From positions 2,831,715-2,895,714 of the forward strand of contig CAJINV010000003.1 in the NCBI GenBank assembly GCA_905178155.1: a stretch of DNA of 64,000 bases. Direction: 5' to 3'. Source of the stretch: Amoebophrya sp. A120. Taxonomy: Eukaryota > Sar > Dinophyceae > Syndiniales > Amoebophryaceae. The notes beneath the pieces are model-generated. The model saw nothing but the letters and a program-made list of their open reading frames with translations. It was not told the DNA's origin and did not search any database. Within the stretch, counting starts at the first letter, position 1, and the number at the start of each line of letters is the position of its first letter. Made by a program: the position numbers and the translations under genes. Below are positions 10,101-20,943 of the stretch, piece after piece.

Positions 10101-12566
10101 CTTCGCATGACAAATTCTTGAAGAGCCAAACAGGCTCGGAATCTTTGCCAGATCTGTCATGCAAGACCCGCAAGGTGACCCCTTTCACTTTTCCCATTCT
10201 TGCATGACAAATCCATGTAACACTTGAGAATGTAACAGTTGAGAACGCCATAGTTCGCCTTCCGCTGTTGCATATGGGAATGTAGTCAGGTTGGAAATTT
10301 GCAAACAAGTGGCTGCAAGAGAAACAATACTTATTTGCATAAACACGCATGGGCATGACACACACAGCGTCTGACCTGTTGCACTACGTGCAGCCTCCAA
10401 GGTAGATCATTGTAGTTCCCCTGCTCCTCGGGCACATACGCACACTCAATGTTGTTGTTGATGGCGATGCTGAAGAGAATGACAAAGGCCCTTGGAGCTT
10501 TTGCTCTTAGCGGCGTGACAGATCGACCTTTCGTGTCTGAAGATTTCGACATGCGCCATGTAGAAATTGTGAATCCAAAAATGGGTCTTGCTTGATCTTC
10601 CGCTCTGCCGATTTCCAACCTGACGCTGCTTTCCCATACTGCGAGTAGAGCATGTAGGACCCCGCAATCGCCTTTTCCACTGCGACTACATGCCCCAGGG
10701 ACTGCCCGAGATCCTCGACCAGATAGTCGACTCGCGTCTTGTCTGCGTTCATGGCGTCTTCTTTTGCCGCGGGGTCCAGAATACCGCTGTATTGCTGTGC
10801 CTTTTCGCGTGCGCGCATCTGGAGCAGGTCGGAAAGCACGGACCCGTCGGGTGGTCGTGAGTCCTGTAACAATTAAGTACCAGTGTGGACTCTTGCAGTA
10901 GATGTTGCGCTTGACATCAACCATCATCAATGCAAATCAAAATTGCTGACGCCGCCCTCCTATTATTTCGTCAAGTAGAAATCAAACTGCGCGAGGTGCA
11001 CGCGGCTTGCAGTACTTATAATTTTGAATTTCTATTTTTTCATAGCATGCAAAAGATCCGTACCTGTGAGCCGAATTCCAGCTCGGTTTGGTCTGATTCC
11101 ATGAGCAATGCAGCTCCCATGGTGACATCGGCATAGGGGTGCTTTACCAGGTCGCGGACAAAGACCCCATCTCGAGAACGGTGTATTGTTGTCGCTTGTG
11201 GCGTGAATCCCGTCAGCTCGAAGTACACAATTGTACCTGGCAATTGCATTGTCTACTTCGTGTTATGATGTTCACCACGACATCAACTACAAGAATCAGC
11301 CGCCCGCGAAGTGACATGTTGACCTCTACAACTTCTGGCCACATCTTCCCCGTTTCTTTTTTCTTATGGATGGCTTTTCTTTTCTTTTTGTTTTTGCGCC
11401 ATGATTGAAACAAGAATACACACTTCAGGTTCAGGGAAGCCGCACAACGTGTGCAGGCGCGTCCTGGTACAACATCGACATAGTCGTGTGTTAACGTCTT
11501 TCTCCATGGGGGACGACTCGCAAGACTTTCAAACACGCAACAGCTACGGAGACCACAAATAAAAAGCTTTTCGCATTGAAATGAGGGAAAATTATGGCTT
11601 CATCTACCGGATATAAAAAAAGTAACTTTCATCTTAGGCGTCCTGTATTAATAGTGTTACCTACTCTACTTATGACGGATTGCGCTGCGTCGATGAAACC
11701 CAAGGGACCGAGTTGGAAGAAGTCAAGGAGCGCCCGATAGACCAGCTGCGTGAGAAAAACCGGGAGAATTTCGAGCATATTGCGCTGGTGCTTCTTGTCT
11801 TCTCGAAAGTACAGGAGGTAGTCCTGCCAATTGGTGACCAAGCAGCTGCGACACCGCTTGCTGAGCTCGGCCGAGTCTTGCGGGCGAAAAAGGACGCACA
11901 CCGAGAGGTAAAATAGGTTCGCAAATACCCGATGGAAGAGGGAGGACTGGACCATGTAACTCTCCAGAGGCAGCTGGTTATGGTTTGCATCAATCGAGTA
12001 CTCATCAAAGAAAGTATCTTCTTCATCTGTTGGGAAGATGATCTTCTTCTGCGCATACTAGTACAGGAAGATCAGAAACAAACCAAAGTCACTCTCACTT
12101 TCATATTTTCACTAGACCAAATAATTTAAATCATTCTGTACCTTACTTCTCCCACCGGAATCTTTCGCGCTCATGGTGCTCGTGTTCGGGGAATTGGATC
12201 CACCGCCCTGCTTCAGGCCAAGCATCATAGCCATCCAGAGGAAAACATAAACAACCGCGTATTCCCGAAAATTGTACGAATAGAAGCACAAGCATGCGGC
12301 TCGGAAAGAATCTAGATCTACATATTCTTATTCATCGCGCCCGCCGGAATAAACAAACATCGGCTTCGGTAACAAATACAACTGACTCATTAATATGCGG
12401 GCTCCGCAACAAGTCGAAAAAAGCTTATTAGCGGGTTGAAGAGCGGTTGTTCTCATCTTTTCGATTTGGTAGTGTCCTTCACCGCTTGCTCCGCCGAGAG
12501 TGGCAGCGTGTTCAAATCCTCTGGTTCGTACAGGAACACATCCTTCCGGTCGCCGTCTCCCCCCAT
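7153..12566 (-). CDS. multi-exon protein resembling FAM227 (tentative)
   Basis: Likely exons on the minus strand: about 12480-12566 (ATG at 12564-12566), 12147-12207, 11661-12048, 11424-11543, 11064-11236, about 10560-10863, 10376-10469, 9749-10264, 7964-8685 and 7153-7491 (stop). Most have GT/AG borders and the phases agree where I checked them. The exon at 9749-10264 contains introner I3, and the exon at 7964-8685 contains I1 and I2; removing each element plus 5 bp leaves 276 and 204 nt, both multiples of three. The exon at 11661-12048 encodes SSLFHRVFANLFYLSV and later LPVFLTQLVYRALLDFF. The exon at 7964-8685 encodes FNTSWLSPMVSY. These resemble conserved blocks of FAM227 (FWWh) proteins, found in ciliated eukaryotes, but the match is from memory and weak. 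The 3' end is rich in Lys and Glu. The donor of the exon near 10560 is unresolved. Confidence 0.55.
8084..8318 (-). mobile_element. introner element I1 (family 1)
   Basis: A 235-bp element with inverted ends TATGGGGCTCTCAAACGTTA... / ...ACTCCATA, flanked by the 5-bp direct repeat GGGCT (8079-8083 and 8319-8323). It interrupts an exon of the FAM227-like gene. The duplicated exon at 9408-9528 carries the empty site with one GGGCT. Confidence 0.9.
8365..8637 (-). mobile_element. introner element I2 (family 2)
   Basis: A 273-bp element with ends TATACATTGCAAAAG and GCGATTGATA, inner arms GTCTGGGTCTGGAAG / CTTCCAGACCCAGAC, and the 5-bp direct repeat GCTGT (8360-8364 and 8638-8642). It lies 46 bp from I1 in the same exon. 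The empty site is present in the duplicate at 9481-9485. Confidence 0.9.
8891..8986. repeat. 16-bp minisatellite, six units
   Basis: Six head-to-tail copies of a unit like AAGCAGCGAAGCCTCA; the last three or four are identical. It lies in an intron of the FAM227-like gene, between the two copies of the duplicated exon. The following 400 bp are GC-rich with many GCGCGGCC-like words and no coding character. Confidence 0.9.
9408..9528 (-). pseudogene. duplicate of the exon, introner-free, truncated
   Basis: The second copy of the FAM227-like exon. It keeps the acceptor (ctacag) and the first roughly 40 codons but has no equivalent of the downstream half or the GT donor; after 9408 the sequence changes to GC-rich non-coding DNA. 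Both introner sites are empty here, each with a single 5-mer target. If spliced in, it would add a frame that reads on to a stop near 9295. Its homologous intron flank runs to 9704. Confidence 0.75.
10018..10252 (-). mobile_element. introner element I3 (family 1)
   Basis: A 235-bp element, the same length as I1. Its ends TATGGCGTTCTCAACTGTTA and the exact reverse complement are flanked by GTTCG (10013-10017 and 10253-10257). It interrupts a charged exon of the FAM227-like gene; removing 240 bp keeps the frame (KAN joined to REQ). Confidence 0.9.
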
Positions 12567-13174
12567 TTTTGTGCGCGTGCTCGTGAAAAGAGGTTGTTGA
12601 GGTACTGCGTACTTAGCTCGTCAGCGGGAAAACGCTGACCCGAGAGGAAAATTTGTGGTGGTGGTTGTGGACTACCGATGTATGTTGATTACCTGATGTG
12701 CAGCTTTCTGCTGCTTCTGTAATCTCGTCCTCTGGCGAAATTTCCAATTTTTACGGGCCCTACTTCCAACAGTAGTTGCTGCGCGCTTCGACAGAACAAC
12801 AACTGTTCCCGCCTCCTGTAGTCGCGAACCACACTTCTGCTCGCCCTTCTCGGTAAGATCCACTTCGAGGAGAAAAGGTTGACACGGCGCAGGTACAAGA
12901 ACCCCACGAGAGCGAGACCACGCAAGAACGGTTTATTGGTTCTGTGCCTGCTTTTGGTTTTGACCGCGGCCCCTGGTGTGTGCGGAAAGATGTCGGTCTC
13001 CCTGGGCGGATCGCTTCAGACTTTTCTCGTTAAAAATAGGTCCACCGCGACCGCACAGATCAACAACCGCAGTCAAACAACTTTCTTTGTAGTTCTGTTC
13101 TCCTGAAGCTGCTGATCGTGGATGAAACAAACGAAACGTGAGCAAGCTGGTGACCACAACAAGACTTTTTTATT
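12567..13174. other. stretch without a supported gene
   Basis: A plus-strand frame at 12879-13106 has a signal-like hydrophobic stretch but opens with a non-ATG codon and runs against the direction of all neighbours; I do not call it. The stretch probably holds the 5' flank of the FAM227-like gene. Confidence 0.35.
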
Positions 13175-13567
13175 TCATCCCCCGCCCGCGTTCGTACTCG
13201 TCGTGGTGCGACCGGTCTGTGCACCAATTTCGTACCGCAGGTATGGCTGAATCTCTTCTCGATCTTCCCCGTTGATGTTCGGTGCAAAGGAACTGGATGA
13301 AAATGGGCGCGAGACTGCCTGCTGGGGCGGGAAGCTACCGGAGGTGCCAAAAACGCCGCTGCTAGTACAGCCGCCAACGAGAACGCCGAGTAACAGGAAG
13401 CCCCAAAAGACTAATTCGCCCTCCCAGAACGCCGCCTCGGCAGGGTCAGCAACTTTGTTCGTGTTGGAAAGTAGCAGAGCAGAGGACGCACCACCAGGAC
13501 TCGTCGTCACACTCGCAGAACTTGCGAATCCGAAAATGGAGCGGGGAGATAGCAGGCGCAAGTTCAT
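13175..13567 (-). CDS. small single-pass membrane protein, hypothetical
   Basis: A 130-residue frame from an ATG at 13565-13567 to a stop at 13175-13177. One hydrophobic segment, VFWGFLLLGVLVGG, at about residues 53-66 could span a membrane. The part before it is Ser/Ala-rich and the part after it is polar, with a run of serines near residue 90. There is no cleavable signal peptide and no known motif. It could be a complete small gene or the last exon of one starting upstream; the frame has no obvious acceptor near the ATG. Function unknown. Confidence 0.45.
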   Translation of the reverse strand: MNLRLLSPRSIFGFASSASVTTSPGGASSALLLSNTNKVADPAEAAFWEGELVFWGFLLLGVLVGGCTSSGVFGTSGSFPPQQAVSRPFSSSSFAPNINGEDREEIQPYLRYEIGAQTGRTTTSTNAGGG

Positions 13568-15274
13568 CTAGATGGACAAAGGGCCGCCCGAGCTCATCCC
13601 GACGAGCGAAGATATACTGCTCCAGGCTTCCGGGTGACGCAGCAAAGCACGGCTCCCTAACACGCACCCGCACGGTCTGGCACAAGTTGAACTGCTGCTG
13701 GCTCCGTCATGATGAAAAAACAATGCTGCTTGATGTGCTGTGCATGTTCATTTTTTAGTTCTAGATGCACCGTCGGCGGTTCGAATCTTCAGGCCTTCTT
13801 ACTTACTCTTATTTCATACGCTCTGCACCATCGGTGTTGAAAGAAGCCCAAAGATGGAACAAGAAACAAGTGGCTACAGCTCGTTTTCAGCCCTTCATCT
13901 GGCCTTTTCGTAAGCTGGAGGAGATGCTACAACAAGAACCCATCGCGGCATTGTGAAACAAACAAACACTATCACAAGCTAAAAAAAAGCACTGGTGGTA
14001 GTTGCAAGTAGGTGTGTTCTGGTGGTAATGTGAAAATGAACGAGATGATGACACTCATTCACATGTATGTTGAGAAGTTTCTAATCCCATCGGGATACGG
14101 ATATGCCCTTCGACCCTTGCGACTCATTTTCGGAAAAAGTGCTACGGCACCTCCGCGTGACCTTGGTTAATTGCAGCAATACACGTGCTGCATCGACACC
14201 GGCTTCGAAATATAATGCACGTGGCTAGGAGGTACGAACGATATAATAATCAGAATCATAATCAACGCAACATAAAGAAATATAAGCTCCTCGCCCGGCA
14301 CCCACACCCACGACGATCACAGCGCTTTTGTTTTCACCGATGGATATTGAGCGTAGTTAGACACTCACTGAGTGTTTCCAGGGCCCGGAAGCACGCAGTG
14401 AAGACTAGGACGAGGACAAGTTTTCCCTGTACTCATCGATGAAGTAGCTAGAGCTACAGGTGAAGCTTCAATACACAGATCAGATTAGGGCACCGAGACA
14501 CGTGTTCCCGAGAAACGGTCGGAAAGCGAAGCTACAACCGCGTCCCCTCCTGGCATCAGACTTGGCCACAAGAGCAGAAGAAACCTTATACCACAAACAC
14601 CACACGACGCTGCTGACTGCTCGAGCTAGTACTTGGCCATCGTAGTTGTTCGCTCTCGCTGGCTCCGTGCATACTTTCCGCCGATTTCAGTATTAACATC
14701 AACGCGCCCGAGGTTTTTTTCCACCTCATCGATGTGTTCACAAAGAGAAAGATGTTCGTTCCCATAACTCTATCTGCAACAATCAGCTCGGTAAAATTAA
14801 AATACAAGTTCGACATTTGGGAAAATTGTTCGAGTGCACCTAAGCAGTTCCATAAATTTTGAAACGGACCTCGGCCCGTTCAGAAGTTCTTTTTGACCGA
14901 ACATACAGACACACGATCAGCTTTTGAAAAAGTAGACTGTTCTTTGGCTGTTTGCTCTATTTTGTCAAGAATCTGTAGAAATTTTGTAAAAACGCAAACT
15001 TTTTTGTTTATTTTCATTTAGTTCTTTTGTCTTTTGATACACGACTAAAAACAGTGCACTTTTTACCAGCAAGACGGTACTGAGTTGCTATAGACGCATA
15101 CGGATACGTTGGTTTACTTAATCAAGCAAAGCGCTCGCAGGTGGTGCGGGAACAGGCTCGCTACAGCCACGTCGGTCTGGTTCCGTGAACGTGTAACTCT
15201 ATTGTATCTATCGTCATCGACATCGTGGCAGAAGATTTTTAGAAGATTATAGAAGCAAGCCCATACTTTGTAGT
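13568..15274. other. AT-rich stretch without a clear gene
   Basis: A minus-strand frame at 14586-14816 could be an exon but has no supporting neighbour. Homopolymer-rich sequence lies at 14900-15060. No RNA gene was recognised; a B-box-like word near 13783 lacks a tRNA around it. Confidence 0.35.
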
Positions 15275-16314
15275 TCAGCCCGTGACATGGTCTGCAGCCC
15301 TTTTTTCCATCGGTGCTGCAGGTGTGTCGGTTGCCGTCACCGCGTAGAGGTGGCCGTATGCCCAGACGTCCTGGTATGGGAGTTTCAGACAGGAAATCGA
15401 CGAATGCATGAGTATCCGTTCAAATTCGTCCACGAATCGAAGCATCGACGCACGTTGATTTGCTTTTGGCATTGCCATTGGGCCGTGCAGTACTATACCA
15501 TACTACTTGAATGATGCACGTTTATATGTATGAATGCAAATCCTATTTCTTCGACAATTTTCCGCCTGACACTGCCATATTTGAAGCGACTGTGCGAAAC
15601 ACTCCTTCCGGTTGCAGTCACCAGTGCGTCGCCAGTCATTGAATAAACGCGATTGCTTCTCGTCCTTTCGCTCATGTGCGCACCTTTTTTTTGTGATGTG
15701 ATCTTGATAACGTCATCGTGTTTTATTTTCGAAAGATTCATTCGTTGATATCTTCATCAAGCCAATTTTTCACTTGTGGAAAAGAAAATCGATGTAGTTG
15801 CACCTGATCGCCGTTTCAGGAAATGCTTCTGATTTCCCGCCGAGTAGCCATCGGTCGCTGCGCCCCTCTGTTCAAGCACTCCGGAACCTTTGTGTTTGTG
15901 ATTAATTTCTCAGCTTGGATTGCTACGGAGGTTCTTTTTTTGATAATTTCGTATGCGCTCTTTCTCTTATTTTTGCCCGTTGGCAACGGGCCGCTGCACT
16001 TCGTGTTTTCCAGATGGAGACAGCACAAAAAAAAACACATCCAAACGTGCAGAAAACCATCGTACTGAAGACAAGAATTCTGCCATGATTTTTTGTGAAA
16101 TAAGCAAGTAGAGGTGAACCAGGGTAGAGCTGGTACCGCTCGCAAAGTAGCTTTTGGTCTCCTTTGCCTCCTCTCGGGCATGCACCGATAAACCCATCTT
16201 GGCGCGAACATCTGGCGGTAGTGCGCATTTTGGCATTTTTGGACGCGGTACCGCAGTATCCAGCTTGCTACCCCAAGCGCACTGCAACCCGGAAGCAGTC
16301 TTGCCGTACGACAT
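15275..16314 (-). CDS. possible multi-exon gene, hypothetical
   Basis: The 5' exon is the best part: an ATG at 16312-16314, about 59 codons with balanced composition, then a GT donor (gtacca) at 16131-16136. Further open segments on the same strand, around 15816-15960, 15540-15700 and 15275-15470 (stop), could be later exons; they have plausible amino-acid content but I could not phase them with confidence. No domain was recognised. If the gene is real, its product is mostly polar with a Lys/Arg-rich start. It sits in the common minus-strand direction between the small membrane protein and the methyltransferase gene. Confidence 0.3.
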
Positions 16315-17022
16315 TTTTGTCTCGATAATGATTTCAAAATGAAAAACTACTACAAGTACCCAACACTAACATTGACCAACGAGTTCGCTTTACACACAAC
16401 ACACCGCCGCACTGCACCCAACCAAAATCATCAACAGGACACATATTTACATTTAGAAATTGAAATTGGCAAGACAAAGACTACTGTCAAAAGCGAAAGC
16501 CGGAAGTATGTTCTATGAAACACAGTTCAACTCCTGTGCCACTTTTTGTAATTGTGTGTCCATTCCGCTAACAAGCCCGACAGTTCTCGCACGATACTCT
16601 TTTCGCTCATCAACTCTTGCGCGGACGAAGGAAACGAATTAAACTACATCTACAACACAATAGATCGTCCGTCTTGTCGCCGAAATCATTCTGCTACGTT
16701 CCTTTCCTGTCACTACTCGAAGCAAGTCTCTCTCGATGGATCACGACACATCGATTCATGGAAAACTCACATCACGAGAAACAAACAACGTCGATCTGAA
16801 ACTCTCTCATTTAGGAGGTAATACAGATGAAACACGGCGACATGATAGCGTCGAACGCCTCTATCAAAGGCAGATCTAGACGCGATGGATTGCCTGGTGC
16901 TTGATGATGATGTTTCTCTTTGCATGTTTTTGCGTAAGTATATCAAATCTTTTTTTTGTTGAAGTAGACTGCAAGACACAATGGTACATTCGTCGTTGTC
17001 GTGGTCCAGCGAACAAGCGGCC

Positions 17023-18917
17023 TCAGTCAGAGTCCGCGCCGGAGCTTCTCTTTTTTCCCGACGTCTTACCACTCCGATTTTTCATCAATTTTTTCCCGTG
17101 TTCAACATTTTTGCGCTTCTTGCTAGAAGTGCTAGCTTTTTTTTTCTGCTTTTCTGAGCCACACCGTCCTTTTGTCGGCTTCATCTCGACGATTTCGCCA
17201 GAAGTTGCTCCTGTACTACAACCTCCACTTTTGATTTCAGGTGCTGTGGCTCCATCGGTGCCAGAAGAAGAAGAGCTACAGCTAGTGCTTGTCCAGGCGA
17301 AGACGTAGGTTTTCGCCCCTGTCTTGAGAATCTCCTCATTGGCAGACGCGGATAAGTTTTCCTTGAAGCCGATGGTTCGCCGGTGCGCGTAGCCGGGAAA
17401 GCAACGTGGGTCGAAGTCGTAAGCGCCCCGGACGCGGAGGCGGTTGTTGCTCCCCTTGGCGCAACAGCTGGCAATTTTCCAGTCCTTGTAGGTGTCGTTG
17501 CTCTTCAGCGTCACGTGCACCTCCCCCGTCTTCGACGTCAGGCACTTCACACACTCATTGAAAAACCCCTGGAGCATCTCCTGGTTCTCCTGCACATTCT
17601 TGGCCCGGTCCCGCTCCCCGGTCCCGCTGTGCGGAAACTGGAACACAATCTTGTCGAACTTCCGTTCCTTTTGGTCTGCAAACACCTCCGACAGCTTGCG
17701 GCAGTCCACGCCCACGCAAACCTGCGTGTTCAATTGCTTTTTCAGAAATTTCACGTTCTGCTTCGCCTCCTCGCCGTATTTCTGCAGCAGGGTGGACTTA
17801 TCGTCGTAACACGAGGCCACAAGCAGCGCACGGCCTTCTTGCACCTGAAGATCCTGCTCCGGAAAGCCAGAACTGTGTTCCTTCGCTTCAGGTAAGGTGG
17901 AGCGGTGATCTACTACAACTTCCGCTACATTTTCATTTTGTGCCGCTGGCGACGACAGAGTGCTCGCCACCACCTGGCCGTCATCATAGGTACTACTGCT
18001 ACAGGGTTCAGCAGCTGCAGCACCTTCTTCTGTCACTGACTCTAGTACAACTCTGACCGTCGGCCGCTCCGTTTCGTCCTGCTGGTGGCTCTCGCTTCGG
18101 CTTGTCGTTGTTTTACTATCGGAACAAACGTCCTCGTCCCGAGGCCCTCCTCGTCCGCTGGAAGAGGAAGGTGGCGGAGATGATCCAACCGGAGCTGCAA
18201 AAGGGCTGGTGCAGAGAGCGCGCGCAAAACTAAAGTTTCCCTCGCCGACCAAGAGAATTCGCTCTCCAGGGGCGTTGTACTGGCGCACGGCCTTCAACAG
18301 CTTGCTTTCGAACTCTTTGCGGCTCTTCTTCGTCATGACAAGCAAACAATTTTCCACCTCGCGCCCCGCCAGCGCGCACTGGCTCTCCCAGGTATGCATT
18401 GCAAACATGTCTGCGCGTCTGGAAGGCTGCGTGTAATGCTGAACTCCCGGCTTTCATCCCATTCGCATACTCCTGAGCTCTGTGATGCATGCTAAGCTAC
18501 GGAATAACGATGCCTCATATTTCTTGGTGGTGCAAAAACGCGATTTGCGTATCAAACAACAGCACAAGAATTTCTTATGCGTAGCCGCATACTGCCGCGC
18601 CCGCGGTCAGCATTGCATGATGCCATTCATGTTGTATTCACATCGCAACTTTCCAGACCCCGACACATTATGTGCGATCCATACCAGAGGGCATAGCTCA
18701 ATTTGCTGCAAACCGTGCGTGCCCGCTGCCCCTGAGCTTGTCCCTGAAAGTCCGCGGCGGAGAGGCCGTGGGGGTTCGCCAGCCGCTCTTTCTCCTTTTG
18801 CTCGTTCGCGTGTTTTTTCTTTTCCTTTTGCACCTTCTTCCGGTCGGCAGTCTTCATGTCCCGTCGCACGGTGCGGAACTTCGCCTTTTTCATCCCACGT
18901 AGGCCGTGCTTCGCCAT
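17023..18917 (-). CDS. DUF2431 / Bmt5-like rRNA methyltransferase
   Basis: Two exons, 18684-18917 and 17023-18387, separated by introner I4. Removing 296 bp gives 1,599 nt, a 532-residue protein. The start is an ATG at 18915-18917 with a very basic N-terminus. Residues about 122-136 read ILLVGEGNFSFARAL, the SAM-binding motif of the DUF2431 family. Further on come IVFQFPHSGTG, a GEVHVTLK strand and FPGYAHRRTIGF near the end of the domain, all typical. The yeast member Bmt5 makes m3U in 25S rRNA in the nucleolus; that role is inferred here. Between the SAM motif and the PHSG block lies an acidic, Ser-rich insert of about 130 residues, and the C-terminus is a Lys-rich tail of nucleolar type. 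Without I4 removal the N-terminal 78 residues would be lost. Confidence 0.85.
18393..18683 (-). mobile_element. introner element I4 (family 2)
   Basis: A 291-bp element with ends TATGCATTGCAAACATGTCT and ATGTGCGATCCATA, inner arms resembling those of I2, and flanks CCAGG / CCAGA (4 of 5 bases alike). It splits the methyltransferase frame; its excision is required for a frame of 533 codons. Confidence 0.85.
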
Positions 18918-20943
18918 GACTTCTCAAAGTAGAAGTGCAGGTAGCAGGAGGGATTCGGCCGTCGATTTTGGCGATGATTGGAAGAACTTTTCTTCCTGGT
19001 GTACTATGATATTCACGTTGTTTCTATCGAAAAAACGAACTCTTATTTTCTTCCAATACCACACTTAGACCAATGCTAGAGAGGACTGAGTCTGAGACGA
19101 CGAAGAGGAAATTGAAATTGAAGACAAACACAAATTCTAAACTCAAACTACGAAAAAATGGACAGTACTATCTCGTGTTGAATGTCATCCTGTTCTTCAA
19201 TCTAAATCATGCCTTATCATCTTCATCTCCAATCAAACAAGGGACCACATGCTCCTCTTGTCATACTTACTCAATTTCTCTTAGCCCTTCATACGCAGAT
19301 CCGATTCAAGAGGTCGTGCGCAAATGAGCACTGCTTTCTCCACGGAGCACTGCTTTTTTTGTATTTGTGCTATAGCTATGACTCTCGTTTGCATGAAGAT
19401 CTAGTTTTTGTGTTGCGTCCACCTCACCATCGCAATCCATTTCCATTCTGATCATCAAAACAAAATTTCCTTCAATTGATACTTATGATCGAAATCGATG
19501 AGCCACATCTGACATTTGCTTTTGGGTGACCACATCGATGACAGAGACAGACTTTTAGGCAAGCATGACAGGTCTTGCTTCCTTCCGGATCCGGGCATAT
19601 TTGCAATGCTTTTTACTCTTTGCAATGGCTCGTACGCACGTGAACCCAGATCGATTTCCGGCATAAAAAATGTTCAGTTCGTATTTTCGTCCTTGAAACC
19701 AATATAAAATATGAATATCGCACTTTTGCTCCACCACCCACCAGCACGAATTGTGTATCAACATGATATAGGCGCATTCTTGTTGACGAGTAGACTTCGT
19801 CATCACGATCATTCTTGTAGTCTCCTGGAACACTAACACCCTTTGAGTCAATTCCGGTGGCCCGCGTCTAGCCTCCTTCGTCCGCCAGAAACGGGTGCTG
19901 ATGATCAGATTCGATTGGAAGACAAAGCAACGGACCGCTCAAATATCAAACGATAAAAAGTACTTTGCGTGTACATATTATAATTTCCGATACTTTATCT
20001 TTTTTTACGTCAGCGCCCTTAGCTTCATCTGGCGCATCTGTTGATTCTCGATTTTTTATAGATACATTTATTTAGTGTAAAGTAAAGCGGATCTGTTGTA
20101 ACCGTTTTTCTTCTGGCATTGTCTGTCAGTCGGCGTGAGTAAAGTACATGCCTTGTTTGAAATAAAGAGCCTCACAGATGAGGACGAAACGCGAAGGCCC
20201 AGCGTTGCTGCCGCGCCTTTTAATCTGCTCGTCCGGTCAAACAATTTCACAGATCACAAACTTGGAGAAAGGGCGTTATTTTTAGGCAAAGATGTTTTAC
20301 TTGTTTTGGATTTGGGGTTAGAGAATAGAAAACGATTTTCATTTGGTAATGCTGAAATGTAAAGGCTGACGTAAACATGCGAAAGTTGTAAACTGTTACT
20401 GTAAATGTAAAATTTCAAAAATAGTTAAAACAAAATTAAACAAGCCTGGTACAAAAGATATCAGTTTCTATGTGATTTCAAAATCAAATAGATGAGTGCC
20501 ATGAGATATGAACATATTATACTAGCACCTAAAATTCTTTTTGTGCGTGTAGCCGAAAGCGAGTGGTGCTAATATGATCAAATCTTCAGTACAAAACTGC
20601 AAGTGCAACAACTACAGTGATGAAATAGAGTATAATGTGCACAACAACTTTTCAAGTACTTCTACTTCAATTCGTATAATTTCTCAACAAGGTCGTCGTG
20701 ATCATGCAGCAAGTAAGTAAGTAAATCGGTCCTCACATCACATTCATACCTTGGACCGATTGCCATGCTTGATGTCCTGTTCTGCTTCTTCGTTGTTCGA
20801 ATTTCAACATTCTTGGTGGGATTTTGACAAATGGTGTGCGAACGCGGACTTCACATTTCCTTTTCCGCGACTTCTGATTGTAGTTTTTCGAAACGTGTTT
20901 GATTCTTCGACCCTCCTCGCGTCGTCCCAACCCTGCAGCTTCT
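18918..20943. other. AT-rich intergenic stretch with an introner relic
   Basis: About 2 kb with no convincing frame. At about 19557-19610, words such as CATGACAGGTCTTGC and CGGGCATATTTGCAATGC match one end of family-2 introners, but there is no partner arm or target repeat. The rest (19.0-20.9 kb) is AT-rich with short random frames. Confidence 0.45.
19557..19610 (-). repeat. solo family-2 introner end (relic)
   Basis: On the minus strand this reads as a GCATTGCAAATATG start followed by a GG(A)TC(C)GGAAG arm and the usual ACCTGTCATGC body word. No second end was found within 400 bp. It lies outside any supported exon. Confidence 0.45.

Noticed and set aside
10470-10560. Fifteenth introner between the exons at 10376-10469 and 10560-10863
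   Set aside because: No TAT/ATA ends, arms or target repeat were found although the intron lacks an obvious GT donor.
12879-13106. Plus-strand frame with a signal-like segment
   Set aside because: Begins at a non-ATG codon, is short, and has no supporting neighbour.
13773-13795. GGTTCGAATCT, like a tRNA B box
   Set aside because: No A box or acceptor-stem pairing at the right distance.
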